Shown here: one piece after another, positions 16,601 through 25,011 of the stretch
How the letters are laid out: the number at the start of each line of letters is the position of its first letter
How positions within the stretch are numbered: position 1 is the stretch's first letter
NCBI GenBank assembly: GCA_945901795.1
Contig: CAMDLP010000005.1
Coordinates: forward strand, 1 to 64,000
Direction of reading: 5' to 3'
Source of the DNA: Akkermansia muciniphila
Lineage (GTDB): Bacteria > Verrucomicrobiota > Verrucomicrobiia > Verrucomicrobiales > Akkermansiaceae
Length of the DNA stretch: 64,000 nucleotides
The notes under the pieces: model-generated
What the model was told of the DNA's origin: nothing
Seen by the model: the letters and a program-made list of their open reading frames with translations, nothing else
Databases searched by the model: none
Translations under genes and position numbers: made by a program

Positions 16601-17840
16601 AACGAAAACCACCGCCAAGAAGGATAAGGCAATGCCCGCGCTGGTGCCGAAGCTACGGTTTCCAGAGTTCCGTGACTTGCAAAACTGGAGCGAAACCAAT
16701 GTGGGCAGGATTTCCGATACCGTCACTGCGGGAGGAACACCGAGCACTTCCGAGAAAAGGTTCTGGGGTGGTGATATCAGGTGGATGAACTCTGGTGAAC
16801 TGAATGATAAAAAGGTGTCAGAGGTTCAGGGCCGTATCACGCGTGAGGGGTTGAGTAATTCCAGCACCAAAGTAATTCCTCCACGCTGCGTCTTGATAGG
16901 CTTGGCTGGGCAAGGGAAGACACGCGGCACCGTGGCAATGAACTTGGTTGAGTTGTGCATCAACCAATCAATTGCCGCAATCTATCCGAACAACTCGGCA
17001 TTCAATAGTGACTTTCTTTATCACGATCTGGATAAGAGATACGATGAGCTAAGGCGTCTCTCGGCGGGTGGAGAGGGTCGAGGCGGACTCAATCTTCAGA
17101 TTATTAAATCGTTGAAGGTCGCTCTTCCGTCTCTCCCCGAACAACAAAAAATCGCGGAATGCCTGAGTTCGGTGGACGAGCTGTTGGCCGCGCAAGCGCG
17201 GAAACTGGACGCGCTCAAGACCCATAAAAAAGGGCTGATGCAGCAGCTTATCCCCCGCGAAGGCGAAACCCAACCCCGCCTCCGCTTCCCCGAATTCCAA
17301 AACGCCGGGGAGTGGCACCAGAAATCACTCGGCGGCTTATGCCGCATCCGAACCGGAAAGAAGGATGCCAACGAGGGTGCGGCAGATGGAACTTATCCGT
17401 TTTTCACTTGCGCCGAAAAGCACATCTACAGCCACAGCTATTCATTCGACGCAGAGGCTATCTTAATTGCCGGGAACGCCAACGTGGGGCAGACGAACTA
17501 CTACAACGGCAAATTCGAGGCATATCAGAGAACCTACGTTTTGACTGACTTTGGCGACATCTTTGTCCCGTATCTGTATTCGGTCTTGAGCGCGAATTTG
17601 CGGCCCGATTTGCTGGCTCAGGTTCAGACAAGCGCAATGAGCTACATCCGGCTTCCCATGCTGGAAGAATACCAAATCAACGCTCCTACCTCTCAAGCCG
17701 AACAACAACGCATCGCCGCCTGTCTCACCAGCCTCGACGACCTCATCGCCGCGCAAACCCAAAAGCTCGAAGCCCTCAAGACCCACAAGAAAGGCCTGAT
17801 GCAGCAGCTTTTCCCATCCCGGGAGGAGGTCGAATCATGA
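16590..17840 (+). CDS. hsdS: type I restriction enzyme, S (specificity) subunit
   Basis: A 416-residue HsdS with two target-recognition domains (about residues 15-165 and 230-365), each followed by a conserved helical spacer. The spacers are near-repeats: LPSLPEQQKIAECLSSVDEL then ALKTHKKGLMQQLIP, and later SQAEQQRIAACLTSLDDL then ALKTHKKGLMQQLFP. Together they define a bipartite recognition site. The start ATG at 16590 lies inside hsdR (overlap 11). The frame is open further upstream, but the MSSKTKTTAKKDK start fits. Base composition is visibly more AT-rich than in hsdR, as is common for shuffled specificity genes. The stop overlaps the next start (ATGA). Confidence 0.95.
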   Translation: MSSKTKTTAKKDKAMPALVPKLRFPEFRDLQNWSETNVGRISDTVTAGGTPSTSEKRFWGGDIRWMNSGELNDKKVSEVQGRITREGLSNSSTKVIPPRCVLIGLAGQGKTRGTVAMNLVELCINQSIAAIYPNNSAFNSDFLYHDLDKRYDELRRLSAGGEGRGGLNLQIIKSLKVALPSLPEQQKIAECLSSVDELLAAQARKLDALKTHKKGLMQQLIPREGETQPRLRFPEFQNAGEWHQKSLGGLCRIRTGKKDANEGAADGTYPFFTCAEKHIYSHSYSFDAEAILIAGNANVGQTNYYNGKFEAYQRTYVLTDFGDIFVPYLYSVLSANLRPDLLAQVQTSAMSYIRLPMLEEYQINAPTSQAEQQRIAACLTSLDDLIAAQTQKLEALKTHKKGLMQQLFPSREEVES

Positions 17841-18946
17841 GCGCAACGCCACCAATCACACTGCCTGAAGTTGCAGCACAGCTACGCGACGAGCTAAAGA
17901 AGAAGAGGTTTGTTTTGCTCTACGCTCACAATGGGACGGGCAAAACGCGGCTTTCCGGCGAATTTAAGAAGATCGGCAAGCGAGTCGATGATGAAGGCGT
18001 CACCGTCAAGCGAGACACGCTCTACTTCAACGCGTTTACCGAAGACCTCTTCAACTGGGACAACGATCTGGAGTATGATCAAGACCGCAGGTTGATCATG
18101 AACAGGGATTCGACCTTCTTCGACGGCCTCAGCAGCCTGGAGATGGATGTGAAGATTGGCCAGCAATTGGAGCACTATGCCGATTTCAATTTCTACATCG
18201 ACTACGAAGAGTCGTACGTCATTTTCTTCCGGGAGCGGGACAAAGAGAACAATCCCATCCCGATCAAGGTTTCACGCGGTGAGGAGAATATCTTCATCTG
18301 GTGCTTCTTCCTCGCGATTCTTCAGATCGTCATCGATGACGACGAAGACAATCCCTATGACTGGGTGGAGTATGTTTACATCGACGACCCGATCTCGTCG
18401 CTTGATGAGCACAATGCAGTCAAAGTCGCGCATGACTTGACGGATATGCTCGCGGGCTCCCGCGAAACCCTGCGTGTGGTAATTTCAACGCATCACGTCC
18501 TCTTCTACAATGTCATCGCTAACCAGTTCCGCAAAAAGGCGTCCAAATTGTATCTCACCAAAGGTGACGACCACGAAACATACCGGCTAGAGAGTCTGGG
18601 GAGCGTCCCGCCATTTCATCACCTTTCCACCCTTGTCGAGCTGTCGAGAGTTCAAGACGGTGCCCAGCTCAACACACAGCATTTTAACATGCTCCGCCGC
18701 GTTCTGGAGCAAACAGCGGCGTTCTTTGGCTATGAAAGTTGGGATGAATGCCTGAATCCGAAAAAAGGCGAAACAGAAAAGGCATTTCAAAAGCGCCTGT
18801 TGGACCTCAGCAGCCACGGCGACTACCTGATTTTTCAAAGCTCGATGATTGACGATAAAATGCGGACACAGTTCAGAGTGATCTTTGAACAGTTCCGTGC
18901 CAACTTCCCATTCAACAACGCGCTATTTAGCAACGACGACGTATGA
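17837..18946 (+). CDS. prrC: PrrC/RloC-like anticodon nuclease (ABC-ATPase domain with C-terminal tRNase)
   Basis: A 369-residue protein with an ABC-type ATPase core: Walker A LLYAHNGTGKTRLSG (residues 28-41), a degenerate signature VSRGEENIF (145-153), Walker B YVYIDDPISSLDE (179-191) and H-switch VISTHHVLF (215-223). The C-terminal part carries R287-x3-E291 and, 36 residues later, H327 in LDLSSHGDY. This matches the Arg-x3-Glu ... His catalytic triad known for PrrC and RloC anticodon nucleases. In known loci prrC sits within a type I hsd operon, and the enzyme is held silent until phage proteins disturb the restriction complex. It then cleaves tRNA-Lys. Here the gene overlaps hsdS by four bases, the expected context. 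The length is close to E. coli PrrC (about 396). Substrate is unproven. Confidence 0.78.
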   Translation: MSATPPITLPEVAAQLRDELKKKRFVLLYAHNGTGKTRLSGEFKKIGKRVDDEGVTVKRDTLYFNAFTEDLFNWDNDLEYDQDRRLIMNRDSTFFDGLSSLEMDVKIGQQLEHYADFNFYIDYEESYVIFFRERDKENNPIPIKVSRGEENIFIWCFFLAILQIVIDDDEDNPYDWVEYVYIDDPISSLDEHNAVKVAHDLTDMLAGSRETLRVVISTHHVLFYNVIANQFRKKASKLYLTKGDDHETYRLESLGSVPPFHHLSTLVELSRVQDGAQLNTQHFNMLRRVLEQTAAFFGYESWDECLNPKKGETEKAFQKRLLDLSSHGDYLIFQSSMIDDKMRTQFRVIFEQFRANFPFNNALFSNDDV

Positions 18947-19413
18947 AGCAGCCCTACAAGCCCCATCAGATCGAAGAATTTCTCCGGCTTGAGAAATGTC
19001 TGCCACCCGGCGACACGCTGGAATTGGAGAAAATGAGTAAGGGGGCGGGGCGCCATTTCGAGACGCGCCCGCAGTTGCTAGACGGGCCTTTTGTAGACAT
19101 GCGCTACCTGGGCAAGGCTCCCGAACTGGACAATCCAGAAACCTACGACGCCAGTTTCCTGATGGCCAACCAACGGGTGCGGGGCGTGGGATTTGAAGCC
19201 ATCGGTCGCCGGAATTTCCGCTTCAAGGAGCGAGTTCCCAAGGGCTGGCACCTGAATGTCTGCGATCCGAATCTGCCGACCAACGATCCCAAGCAGAACG
19301 TCCATCATCCCTTGCCGGATTTCAAAACCACGGATTTCCGGGATTTCATCAACCAGACCGCCAAGATGTGGAACATTGACCTTGGCTGGGAATGGGAAGG
19401 AGGATTATTCTGA
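18943..19413 (+). CDS. unknown 156-aa protein coupled to prrC-like gene
   Basis: A 156-residue soluble protein with no recognised domain. It opens MKQPYKPHQIEEFLRLEKCL and has many aromatic and Pro-Asn-Asp residues in its second half (WHLNVCDPNLPTNDPKQN, KMWNIDLGWEWEGG). There is no signal or membrane segment. It starts within the prrC stop (ATGA overlap) and its stop shares one base with the next start (TGATG), so it is translated in step with both neighbours. A role as a silencing partner or activator of the nuclease is a guess from this position. Confidence 0.65.
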   Translation: MKQPYKPHQIEEFLRLEKCLPPGDTLELEKMSKGAGRHFETRPQLLDGPFVDMRYLGKAPELDNPETYDASFLMANQRVRGVGFEAIGRRNFRFKERVPKGWHLNVCDPNLPTNDPKQNVHHPLPDFKTTDFRDFINQTAKMWNIDLGWEWEGGLF

Positions 19414-20198
19414 TGAGCACCGAGACAAAACTTTCATCCACCGATCTGCGCGGGCTGCTCACCTCCTTCTGGGACGAGTCGCTGGAAATCGAATCCACGC
19501 CCAAAGGTCTGCTTTTCACCATGCCCGCCTCGTATCCCGACGGCTGGCAGGTAGTGCTGGAACTGAGCCAGAAGACCCCCAGAGGCTTCCGCCTCAGCGA
19601 CCGGGGCAAAACGCTGTCGTGGCTGACCGGGCAGGGACAGAACATCGAGACCGATGCGATGAAGCAGCACCTCCAACGTTTTTGTGTGGAGAATTTCCTG
19701 AAAGAGGAACACGGCGTTCTCTACCGATGGCTGGAATGGCCGCTGGATGCCACCGACATCCATGTCTTCGCTGAGGGTCTGGTGGCGATTTCACGGCTGG
19801 AAATTCTCAACGACCACCGCGCGGCGGAAGAAGAGGTCGCGGACAGCACCGTGCAGCGCATCTTCAGCGACGCCGGCCTCAGCCCAAAACGCAAACACCA
19901 GCTCCACATTACCAAGGAGCGAAAGGTTTCCGTGGACTACTTCGTCCAGCAACGCCGCCCGGTCGCCCTGCAAATCCTCCGCACCAAAACCGATTTCTCC
20001 GGCACGATGGAGAAGTGGGGCTTCCGCTGGAAAGGGCTGAAGGAGAATTACCCCGGCCTTGTACCGGTCATGCTCTACGACCGCGACACCCAGATCATCG
20101 ATCCCTATAGCCGCCACATCGGCGAAACCGAGTGCGAGCTGTTCTGCGGCTACGACGAGACCGACCGCATCCACGAAAAGCTGGCATCCATCCGCTGA
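19413..20198 (+). CDS. DUF1828-like protein
   Basis: 261 residues. The N-terminal 100 residues follow the DUF1828 pattern, a beta-rich stretch of the form L(S/E)L..GF-x-LSD-x-G-x-T(L)xxL, here RGFRLSDRGKTLSWL, preceded by a helix with LLTSFWDESLEIE. The C-terminal half contains VSVDYFVQQRRPVALQILR, reminiscent of a DUF1829/nuclease-like core (D ... Q-x-L), and ends with a conserved-looking LYDRDTQIIDPYS. Proteins of this kind occur in mobile and defence contexts, with no established activity. The start follows the previous stop by sharing one base. The gene ends six bases before the first hsdM fragment. Confidence 0.6.
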   Translation: MSTETKLSSTDLRGLLTSFWDESLEIESTPKGLLFTMPASYPDGWQVVLELSQKTPRGFRLSDRGKTLSWLTGQGQNIETDAMKQHLQRFCVENFLKEEHGVLYRWLEWPLDATDIHVFAEGLVAISRLEILNDHRAAEEEVADSTVQRIFSDAGLSPKRKHQLHITKERKVSVDYFVQQRRPVALQILRTKTDFSGTMEKWGFRWKGLKENYPGLVPVMLYDRDTQIIDPYSRHIGETECELFCGYDETDRIHEKLASIR

Positions 20199-20204
20199 CC
20201 CCCA

Positions 20205-20384
20205 ATGACTGACACCAACCAAAAGCAACTGGGCAACACCCTCTGGAGCATCGCCGACCAACTGCGCGGGGCCATGGATGCGGACGACTTCCGCGACTAC
20301 ATGCTGTCCTTCCTCTTCCTGCGCTATCTCTCCGACAACTACGAGACGGCGGCGAAGAAAAATGCGGAGGAGGTTGCGGCGTGA
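20205..20384 (+). pseudogene. hsdM 5' fragment, copy 1 (59-codon ORF)
   Basis: The 59-codon frame MTDTNQKQLGNTLWSIADQL... is identical for 52 residues to the N-terminus of the intact hsdM at 22458, then ends NAEEVAA-stop. The nucleotide match runs from 20205 to about 20358. The six or seven base differences from the intact gene are all at third codon positions. It is therefore a copy of a gene that evolved under protein-level constraint, not a recent exact duplication. Its stop overlaps the GTG start of the DUF3800 gene (GTGA), so it may act as a leader peptide for coupling. Confidence 0.88.
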
Positions 20385-21232
20385 ATGCGGCGCTGGAGGC
20401 GGAAGGGGCCGATTCAACGCCCCACCGCTATTTCGTGGATGAAACGGGCGATGGAGTGATCTTCGACGGCAAAGGCCGGGTGCTGGTCGGCACGGGCAAG
20501 GTTCAGGACTATTTCACCTTGGGAATGGTGGAGTGCTGGAGCATGGAAGAGCTCACCGCAGATTTGAATACCTTGCGTGCCCAGCTTCTGGCAGACCCGT
20601 ATTTCAAGGGTGTCCCCTCCATGCAACCGGCAGCAGGAAAGACCGCGCTCTTTTTCCATGCCAAGGACGACCTGCCGGAAGTCCGCCGCGAGGTTTTTCA
20701 GGTGCTCCAGCGGCACGACTTCTCCTTCTATGCCGTCGTCCGCACGATGTCGGTGGTGGCCCTGCGGGTGAAATCCCGCAACGAACGGGATCCGACTTAC
20801 CGTTACCGCCCCACGGAACTCTACGACAGCGCGGTCAGGCGGCTCTTTGACAAAAAGCTGCACACCCGCCCGGCCTTCGAGGTGATCTTCGCCAGCCGGG
20901 GCAAGGCCCGTTCCCAAGCCTTGCGGGAACACTTGCTGAAAGCCCAGGTGAAGTCGCCCAAAGCCGCCGACACCTTTCCCGATGCGACGATTCACGTGAG
21001 AGCCATGCCAGCGCACCAACATGCCGGACTGCAAGTGGCGGACTACTGCCTGTGGGCACTGCAAAGGCTCTTCACCAAAGGAGAAGATCGGTTTCTTTCC
21101 CTGATCTGGCCGAAAGTCGGGCTCATCGTGGATGCCGACGACACTTCGGAAAAACCGTATGGCACCTATCACACCCGCAAACGCCCGGCGATGAACGATC
21201 AGGGCATAAAAAATCGGAAGGTAGAGGATTGA
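20381..21232 (+). CDS. DUF3800 domain protein
   Basis: 283 residues with the DUF3800 marks: YFVDETGDG near the N-terminus (D20, E21) and, near residue 225, LQVADYCLWALQRL, the paired Asp motif of a predicted RNase H-like nuclease fold. DUF3800 proteins are frequent in mobile and defence regions; activity is unproven. The start is GTG at 20381, which has a good ribosome site (GGAGGAGG about 8 bases upstream). It overlaps the stop of hsdM fragment 1. The gene lies between hsdM copies 1 and 2 and appears to be an inserted passenger. Confidence 0.8.
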   Translation: MNAALEAEGADSTPHRYFVDETGDGVIFDGKGRVLVGTGKVQDYFTLGMVECWSMEELTADLNTLRAQLLADPYFKGVPSMQPAAGKTALFFHAKDDLPEVRREVFQVLQRHDFSFYAVVRTMSVVALRVKSRNERDPTYRYRPTELYDSAVRRLFDKKLHTRPAFEVIFASRGKARSQALREHLLKAQVKSPKAADTFPDATIHVRAMPAHQHAGLQVADYCLWALQRLFTKGEDRFLSLIWPKVGLIVDADDTSEKPYGTYHTRKRPAMNDQGIKNRKVED

Positions 21233-21343
21233 GCGGCGAACCGACAATCACACGGCATGGAGCCGAATTTCACCTTCCGACACCGGGAAGCTACTTCGAC
21301 CCGCCCAGAACCGCAAACCAAATTTGACACCCCACTATTCCAT

Positions 21344-21436
21344 ATGACAGAGACCAACCAAAAACAACTGGGCAACACCCTCTGGAGCATCGCCGACCAA
21401 CTGCGCGGGGCGATGGATGCGGAAGACTTAAGCTAA
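21344..21436 (+). pseudogene. hsdM 5' fragment, copy 2 (30-codon ORF)
   Basis: A 30-codon frame MTETNQKQLGNTLWSIADQL..., ending DAEDLS-stop. It matches the first 28 or so codons of intact hsdM with two conservative changes (D3E and D27E) plus silent ones. Similarity stops at GACTT, about base 21429. This is the second copy of the hsdM start. It lies between the DUF3800 gene (111 bases upstream) and the RhuM gene (14 bases downstream). Confidence 0.85.
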
Positions 21437-21450
21437 CCAGCTTCAACATC

Positions 21451-22461
21451 ATGAACGACCTCATCCTCTACACCACCGAAGACGGCAGGAGCCAAATCCA
21501 GCTTCGGGCCAAAGATCAAACGGTCTGGCTTTCCCAGCGCGAAATGGCGGAATTGTTCGCTGTGAGCGCGGACAACATCAGCCTGCACCTGAAAAACCTG
21601 TATGAGGACGGGGAACTGAGCAGGGAGGCAACTACCGAGGAATCCTCGGTAGTTCAAATCGAGGGTTCCCGCGAAGTCCAGCGGCCGCTCACGCTCTACA
21701 ACCTGGATGCCATTCTCGCCGTCGGCTACCGGGTGCGCTCGACGCGTGGCGTGCAGTTCCGCCGCTGGGCCTCCACCATCCTCAAGGAATTCCTGATCAA
21801 AGGCTTCGTGATGGATGACGAGCGGATGAAGAATCCGGACGGTCGTCCGGATTACTTCGACGAAATGCTGGAACGCATCCGCGAGATCCGGGCCTCTGAG
21901 AAGCGCTTTTACCAGAAGGTGCGCGACCTCTTTGCGCTGAGCAGCGATTACGATAAGACCGACCGCGCCACCGGACAATTTTTCGCCACGGTGCAGAACA
22001 TCCTGCTCTACGCAGTCACGAGGAAAACCGCCGCCGAATTGATCACCGCTCGGGCAAACCATCATGATCCGAACTTTGGCCTCCTGCATTGGAAGGGTGC
22101 GAAAGTGCGCAAAGGGGACATTCTCACCGCCAAGAACTACCTGACCGAGGATGAGATCGATACCCTGAACCGCCTCGTGGTCATCTTCCTGGAAACCGCC
22201 GAATTAAGGATCAAAAGCCGCCAGGAAATCCACATGAGCTTCTGGAAAGGCAACGTGGATCAGATCATCACCTCCAACGGTTTCCCGCTGCTGGCCCATG
22301 CGGGATCCATTAGCCATGAACAGATGGAGACCCAGACCAGCGCGCTTTATCTCGACTACGACCAGCGCCGGAAGACCCAGGAAGCGCAGGAAGCCGATCA
22401 AGAGGACGATGCTGACCTCAAAGCCTTGGAAACCAAACTAAAGAAACGCCCGAAGAAATGA
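21451..22461 (+). CDS. RhuM family protein
   Basis: A 336-residue RhuM-like protein (named after a Salmonella pathogenicity-island gene). An N-terminal winged-helix-like segment VWLSQREMAELFAVSADNIS is followed by the family core YNLDAILAVGYRVRSTRGV, FRRWASTILKEFLIKGFVMDD and a helical C-terminus with KVRDLFALSSDYDKT. The acidic/basic tail (EADQEDDADLK, KKRPKK) is less conserved. RhuM genes are often found inside hsd operons; biochemical function is unknown, and a regulatory or toxin-like role has been suggested. The stop overlaps the intact hsdM start by four bases. It is bracketed by hsdM copies 2 and 3. Confidence 0.88.
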   Translation: MNDLILYTTEDGRSQIQLRAKDQTVWLSQREMAELFAVSADNISLHLKNLYEDGELSREATTEESSVVQIEGSREVQRPLTLYNLDAILAVGYRVRSTRGVQFRRWASTILKEFLIKGFVMDDERMKNPDGRPDYFDEMLERIREIRASEKRFYQKVRDLFALSSDYDKTDRATGQFFATVQNILLYAVTRKTAAELITARANHHDPNFGLLHWKGAKVRKGDILTAKNYLTEDEIDTLNRLVVIFLETAELRIKSRQEIHMSFWKGNVDQIITSNGFPLLAHAGSISHEQMETQTSALYLDYDQRRKTQEAQEADQEDDADLKALETKLKKRPKK

Positions 22462-24080
22462 CCGACACCAATCAAAAACAACTGGGCAACACCCTCTGGA
22501 GCATCGCCGACCAACTGCGCGGGGCCATGGATGCGGACGACTTCCGCGACTACATGCTGTCCTTCCTTTTCCTGCGCTACCTCTCGGACAACTACGAGAC
22601 GGCGGCGAAGAAGGAGCTGGGGCGGGATTACCCCGATGTGGGCGGTGACCCCCGCAAGGTGCCGCTGGCGCTCTGGTATGCGAACAACGTGGACGACATC
22701 CCGGCCTTCGAGAAGCAGATGCGGCGCAAGGTGCATTATGTCATCCAACCGTCGCATCTCTGGAACAGCATCGCCAATTTTGCCCGCACCCAAAATCCGG
22801 AGCTGCTGAACACGCTGCAAGCGGGCTTCAAATACATCGAGACGGAATCGTTCGAGAGCACCTTCCAAGGCCTGTTCTCCGAGATCGACCTGAGTTCCCC
22901 CAAGCTGGGCAAGAAGTATGAGGACCGGAACGCCAAGCTCTGCACCATCATCCAGAAGATCGCCGAAGGATTGTCGGAGTTCTCCACTGACATCGACGCG
23001 CTGGGCGATGCCTATGAATATCTGATCGGCCAGTTCGCGGCCGGGTCCGGCAAGAAGGCGGGCGAGTTCTACACCCCGCAGCAGATTTCCGACATCCTCT
23101 CCGCCATCGTCACGCTGGACAGCCAGGAACCGAAGACCGGGACCAAGAAGCGGCTGGACAGTGTGATGGACTTCGCCTGCGGCTCCGGCTCCCTGCTTCT
23201 CAACGTCCGCAAGAAGGTGAACAAGGCAGGCGGCACCATCGGCAAAATCTTCGGTCAGGAAAAGAACATCACCACTTACAACCTCGCCCGCATGAACATG
23301 CTGCTGCACGGGGTGAAGGACACGGAGTTCGACATCTTTCACGGCGACACCCTGCTCAACGAGTGGGACATGATGCGGGAGGCGAACCCGGCGAAGAAAC
23401 CCAGCTTCGACGCCATCGTCGCCAACCCGCCTTTCAGCTACCGCTGGGAACCCACCGACGCGCTGGCCGACGACGTGCGCTTCAAAAGCCACGGCCTCGC
23501 CCCCAAGTCCGCCGCCGACTTCGCCTTCCTCCTGCACGGCTTCCACTTCCTCAAGGAAGAGGGCGTGATGGCCATCATCCTGCCGCATGGCGTGCTCTTC
23601 CGTGGCGGTGCCGAAGAACGCATCCGCACCAAGCTGCTCAACGACGGCCACATCGACACCGTCATCGGCCTGCCCGCGAACCTCTTCTACTCCACCGGCA
23701 TCCCCGTCTGCATCCTCGTGCTCAAGAAGTGCAAGAAGCCCAACGACGTCCTCTTCATCAACGCCAGCGGCCCCGAGAACTTCGACAAAGGCAAACGCCA
23801 GAACCAACTCAGCAAGCAGCACATCGCCAAGATCATCGACACCTACCAGTTCCGAAAGGAAGAGCCCCGCTACTCCCGCCGGGTGGAGATGGACGAGATC
23901 AAGAAGAACGACTTCAACCTGAACATCTCCCGCTACATCAGCACGGCAGTGGGTGAGAAAGAGATCAGTTTGGAGGAGATCAACGAAACGCTGGTGGATG
24001 TCGAAAAGGCGGTCATCGCGGCAACGGTGAAGCACAATCAATTCTTGAAAGAGCTAGGTTTGTCGCCGTTGCCAAAATGA
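22458..24080 (+). CDS. hsdM: type I restriction enzyme, M (methyltransferase) subunit
   Basis: A 540-residue N6-adenine DNA methyltransferase. The N-terminal helical HsdM_N domain (about 1-150) is followed by the SAM motif I DFACGSGSLLLNVRKK and catalytic motif IV IVANPPFSYRW (NPPF), and a C-terminal helical part. It pairs with HsdS to methylate the recognition site and with HsdR to restrict. It is the last gene of the operon and is separated from hsdS by 4.6 kb, an unusual arrangement since M and S are normally adjacent. Its first 156 bases are the third copy of the repeated 5' end. Confidence 0.96.
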   Translation: MTDTNQKQLGNTLWSIADQLRGAMDADDFRDYMLSFLFLRYLSDNYETAAKKELGRDYPDVGGDPRKVPLALWYANNVDDIPAFEKQMRRKVHYVIQPSHLWNSIANFARTQNPELLNTLQAGFKYIETESFESTFQGLFSEIDLSSPKLGKKYEDRNAKLCTIIQKIAEGLSEFSTDIDALGDAYEYLIGQFAAGSGKKAGEFYTPQQISDILSAIVTLDSQEPKTGTKKRLDSVMDFACGSGSLLLNVRKKVNKAGGTIGKIFGQEKNITTYNLARMNMLLHGVKDTEFDIFHGDTLLNEWDMMREANPAKKPSFDAIVANPPFSYRWEPTDALADDVRFKSHGLAPKSAADFAFLLHGFHFLKEEGVMAIILPHGVLFRGGAEERIRTKLLNDGHIDTVIGLPANLFYSTGIPVCILVLKKCKKPNDVLFINASGPENFDKGKRQNQLSKQHIAKIIDTYQFRKEEPRYSRRVEMDEIKKNDFNLNISRYISTAVGEKEISLEEINETLVDVEKAVIAATVKHNQFLKELGLSPLPK

Positions 24081-24201
24081 ACGGAATAGAGTCGCCAGGT
24101 TTCGCGATCGGTGGGAATCCTCAAAAAACCACGCGGAGGTTCGGCCTTGTGCATGGGGCGGCAAACGGCTTTGTTGCGGCCTGACACGATTTGGGAAATT
24201 C

Positions 24202-24522
24202 ATGATGCCGACACCGAACATAAAGACATCCGCGCTGCTTGGGGTTGCGCTGGCGCTGGCATCGTGCGCCGCGCCGAAGGCGGTTTCCGTCGAGCAGGCG
24301 GTGCCAAAAAAAGAGGAGAAATTGCCTGAACCCGTGCTTGAGGAGATGGTGGCGCTTCCGGACGATGGCATGCGGATGCCGGATATGGTCGGCATGCCAA
24401 GCGACGGGGATTTCCGTTCGACTAATCCGGTGGGGCAGAAATCGAGTTCCGGCTCGGGTGCGGTGATTTCCCGTCCGCCGACGGATCCGCCGTCGCGGGT
24501 GAAGCCGAAGGCGACGGAATGA
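24202..24522 (+). CDS. small lipoprotein
   Basis: 106 residues. A signal peptide ends in the lipobox LASC (C22). The mature part is Pro-, Met- and Ser-rich and disordered-looking, with EPVLEEMVALPDDGMRMPDM and a basic PSRVKPKATE tail. No domain is recognised. The alternative start is the second Met at 24205. The gene converges on smpB with no gap (stop at 24520-24522 next to the smpB stop). The 121 bases before it, after hsdM, show no gene. Confidence 0.6.
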   Translation: MMPTPNIKTSALLGVALALASCAAPKAVSVEQAVPKKEEKLPEPVLEEMVALPDDGMRMPDMVGMPSDGDFRSTNPVGQKSSSGSGAVISRPPTDPPSRVKPKATE

Positions 24523-24981
24523 TCAGCGCTGGTTGAAGCGCGACATCTCGCGCTGGGCTTCGCGAAGCTCGACTTTTTCCTTCAGGTCCTGGCGTTGGTC
24601 GGCGTGGGTTTTACCCTTGCCGACGCCGATTTCCACCTTCACGCGGCGGTCTTTCCAATACATCCGCAGCAGGGGAAGTGAGCAGCCTTTGACGGTGCTG
24701 GCGTTGGCGAGTTTGAGAATTTCCTGCTTGTGGAGGAGCAGGCGGCGCGGGCGTTTTTCGGGGTGGTTATACCACTCGCCGGCGGTTTGCCACGGCTGGA
24801 TGTTGCAGCCGTAGAGGAAGACCTGGTTGTTCTCGACGCGGGCGAAGGCGTCGGAAATGTTGACTTTCCCGGCCCGGATCGATTTGACCTCGGTGCCTTT
24901 GAGCTCGATTCCGGCCTCGTATTTCTCCGTGATGTTGAAATCGCGTCCGGCCTTCCGGTTGGTGGCGATTTCCGCGCTCAT
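24523..24981 (-). CDS. smpB: SsrA-binding protein SmpB
   Basis: A 152-residue partner of tmRNA in rescue of stalled ribosomes. Family marks are ATNRKAGRDFNITEKYEAGI at the start, LKGTEVKSIRAGKVNISDAF, and the C-terminal tail KEKVELREAQREMSRFNQR that enters the empty mRNA channel. The length is normal. It lies 30 bases downstream of rpoZ on the same strand. No tmRNA gene is visible in this window. Confidence 0.96.
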   Translation of the reverse strand: MSAEIATNRKAGRDFNITEKYEAGIELKGTEVKSIRAGKVNISDAFARVENNQVFLYGCNIQPWQTAGEWYNHPEKRPRRLLLHKQEILKLANASTVKGCSLPLLRMYWKDRRVKVEIGVGKGKTHADQRQDLKEKVELREAQREMSRFNQR

Positions 24982-25011
24982 GGCCAGGCTCGGTGGTCAG
25001 GAAGGCCGCCC

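Noticed and set aside
22458..22613. Insertion-sequence ends as cause of the hsdM 5' repeats
   Set aside because: The repeats are coding sequence of hsdM, differ silently, and have no inverted ends, target duplications or transposase.
22398..24041. 547-codon minus-strand open frame opposite hsdM
   Set aside because: Same reason: composition shadow of hsdM. It also contains the complement of the hsdM repeat, so its resemblance to another minus frame near 19791-20417 only reflects that repeat.
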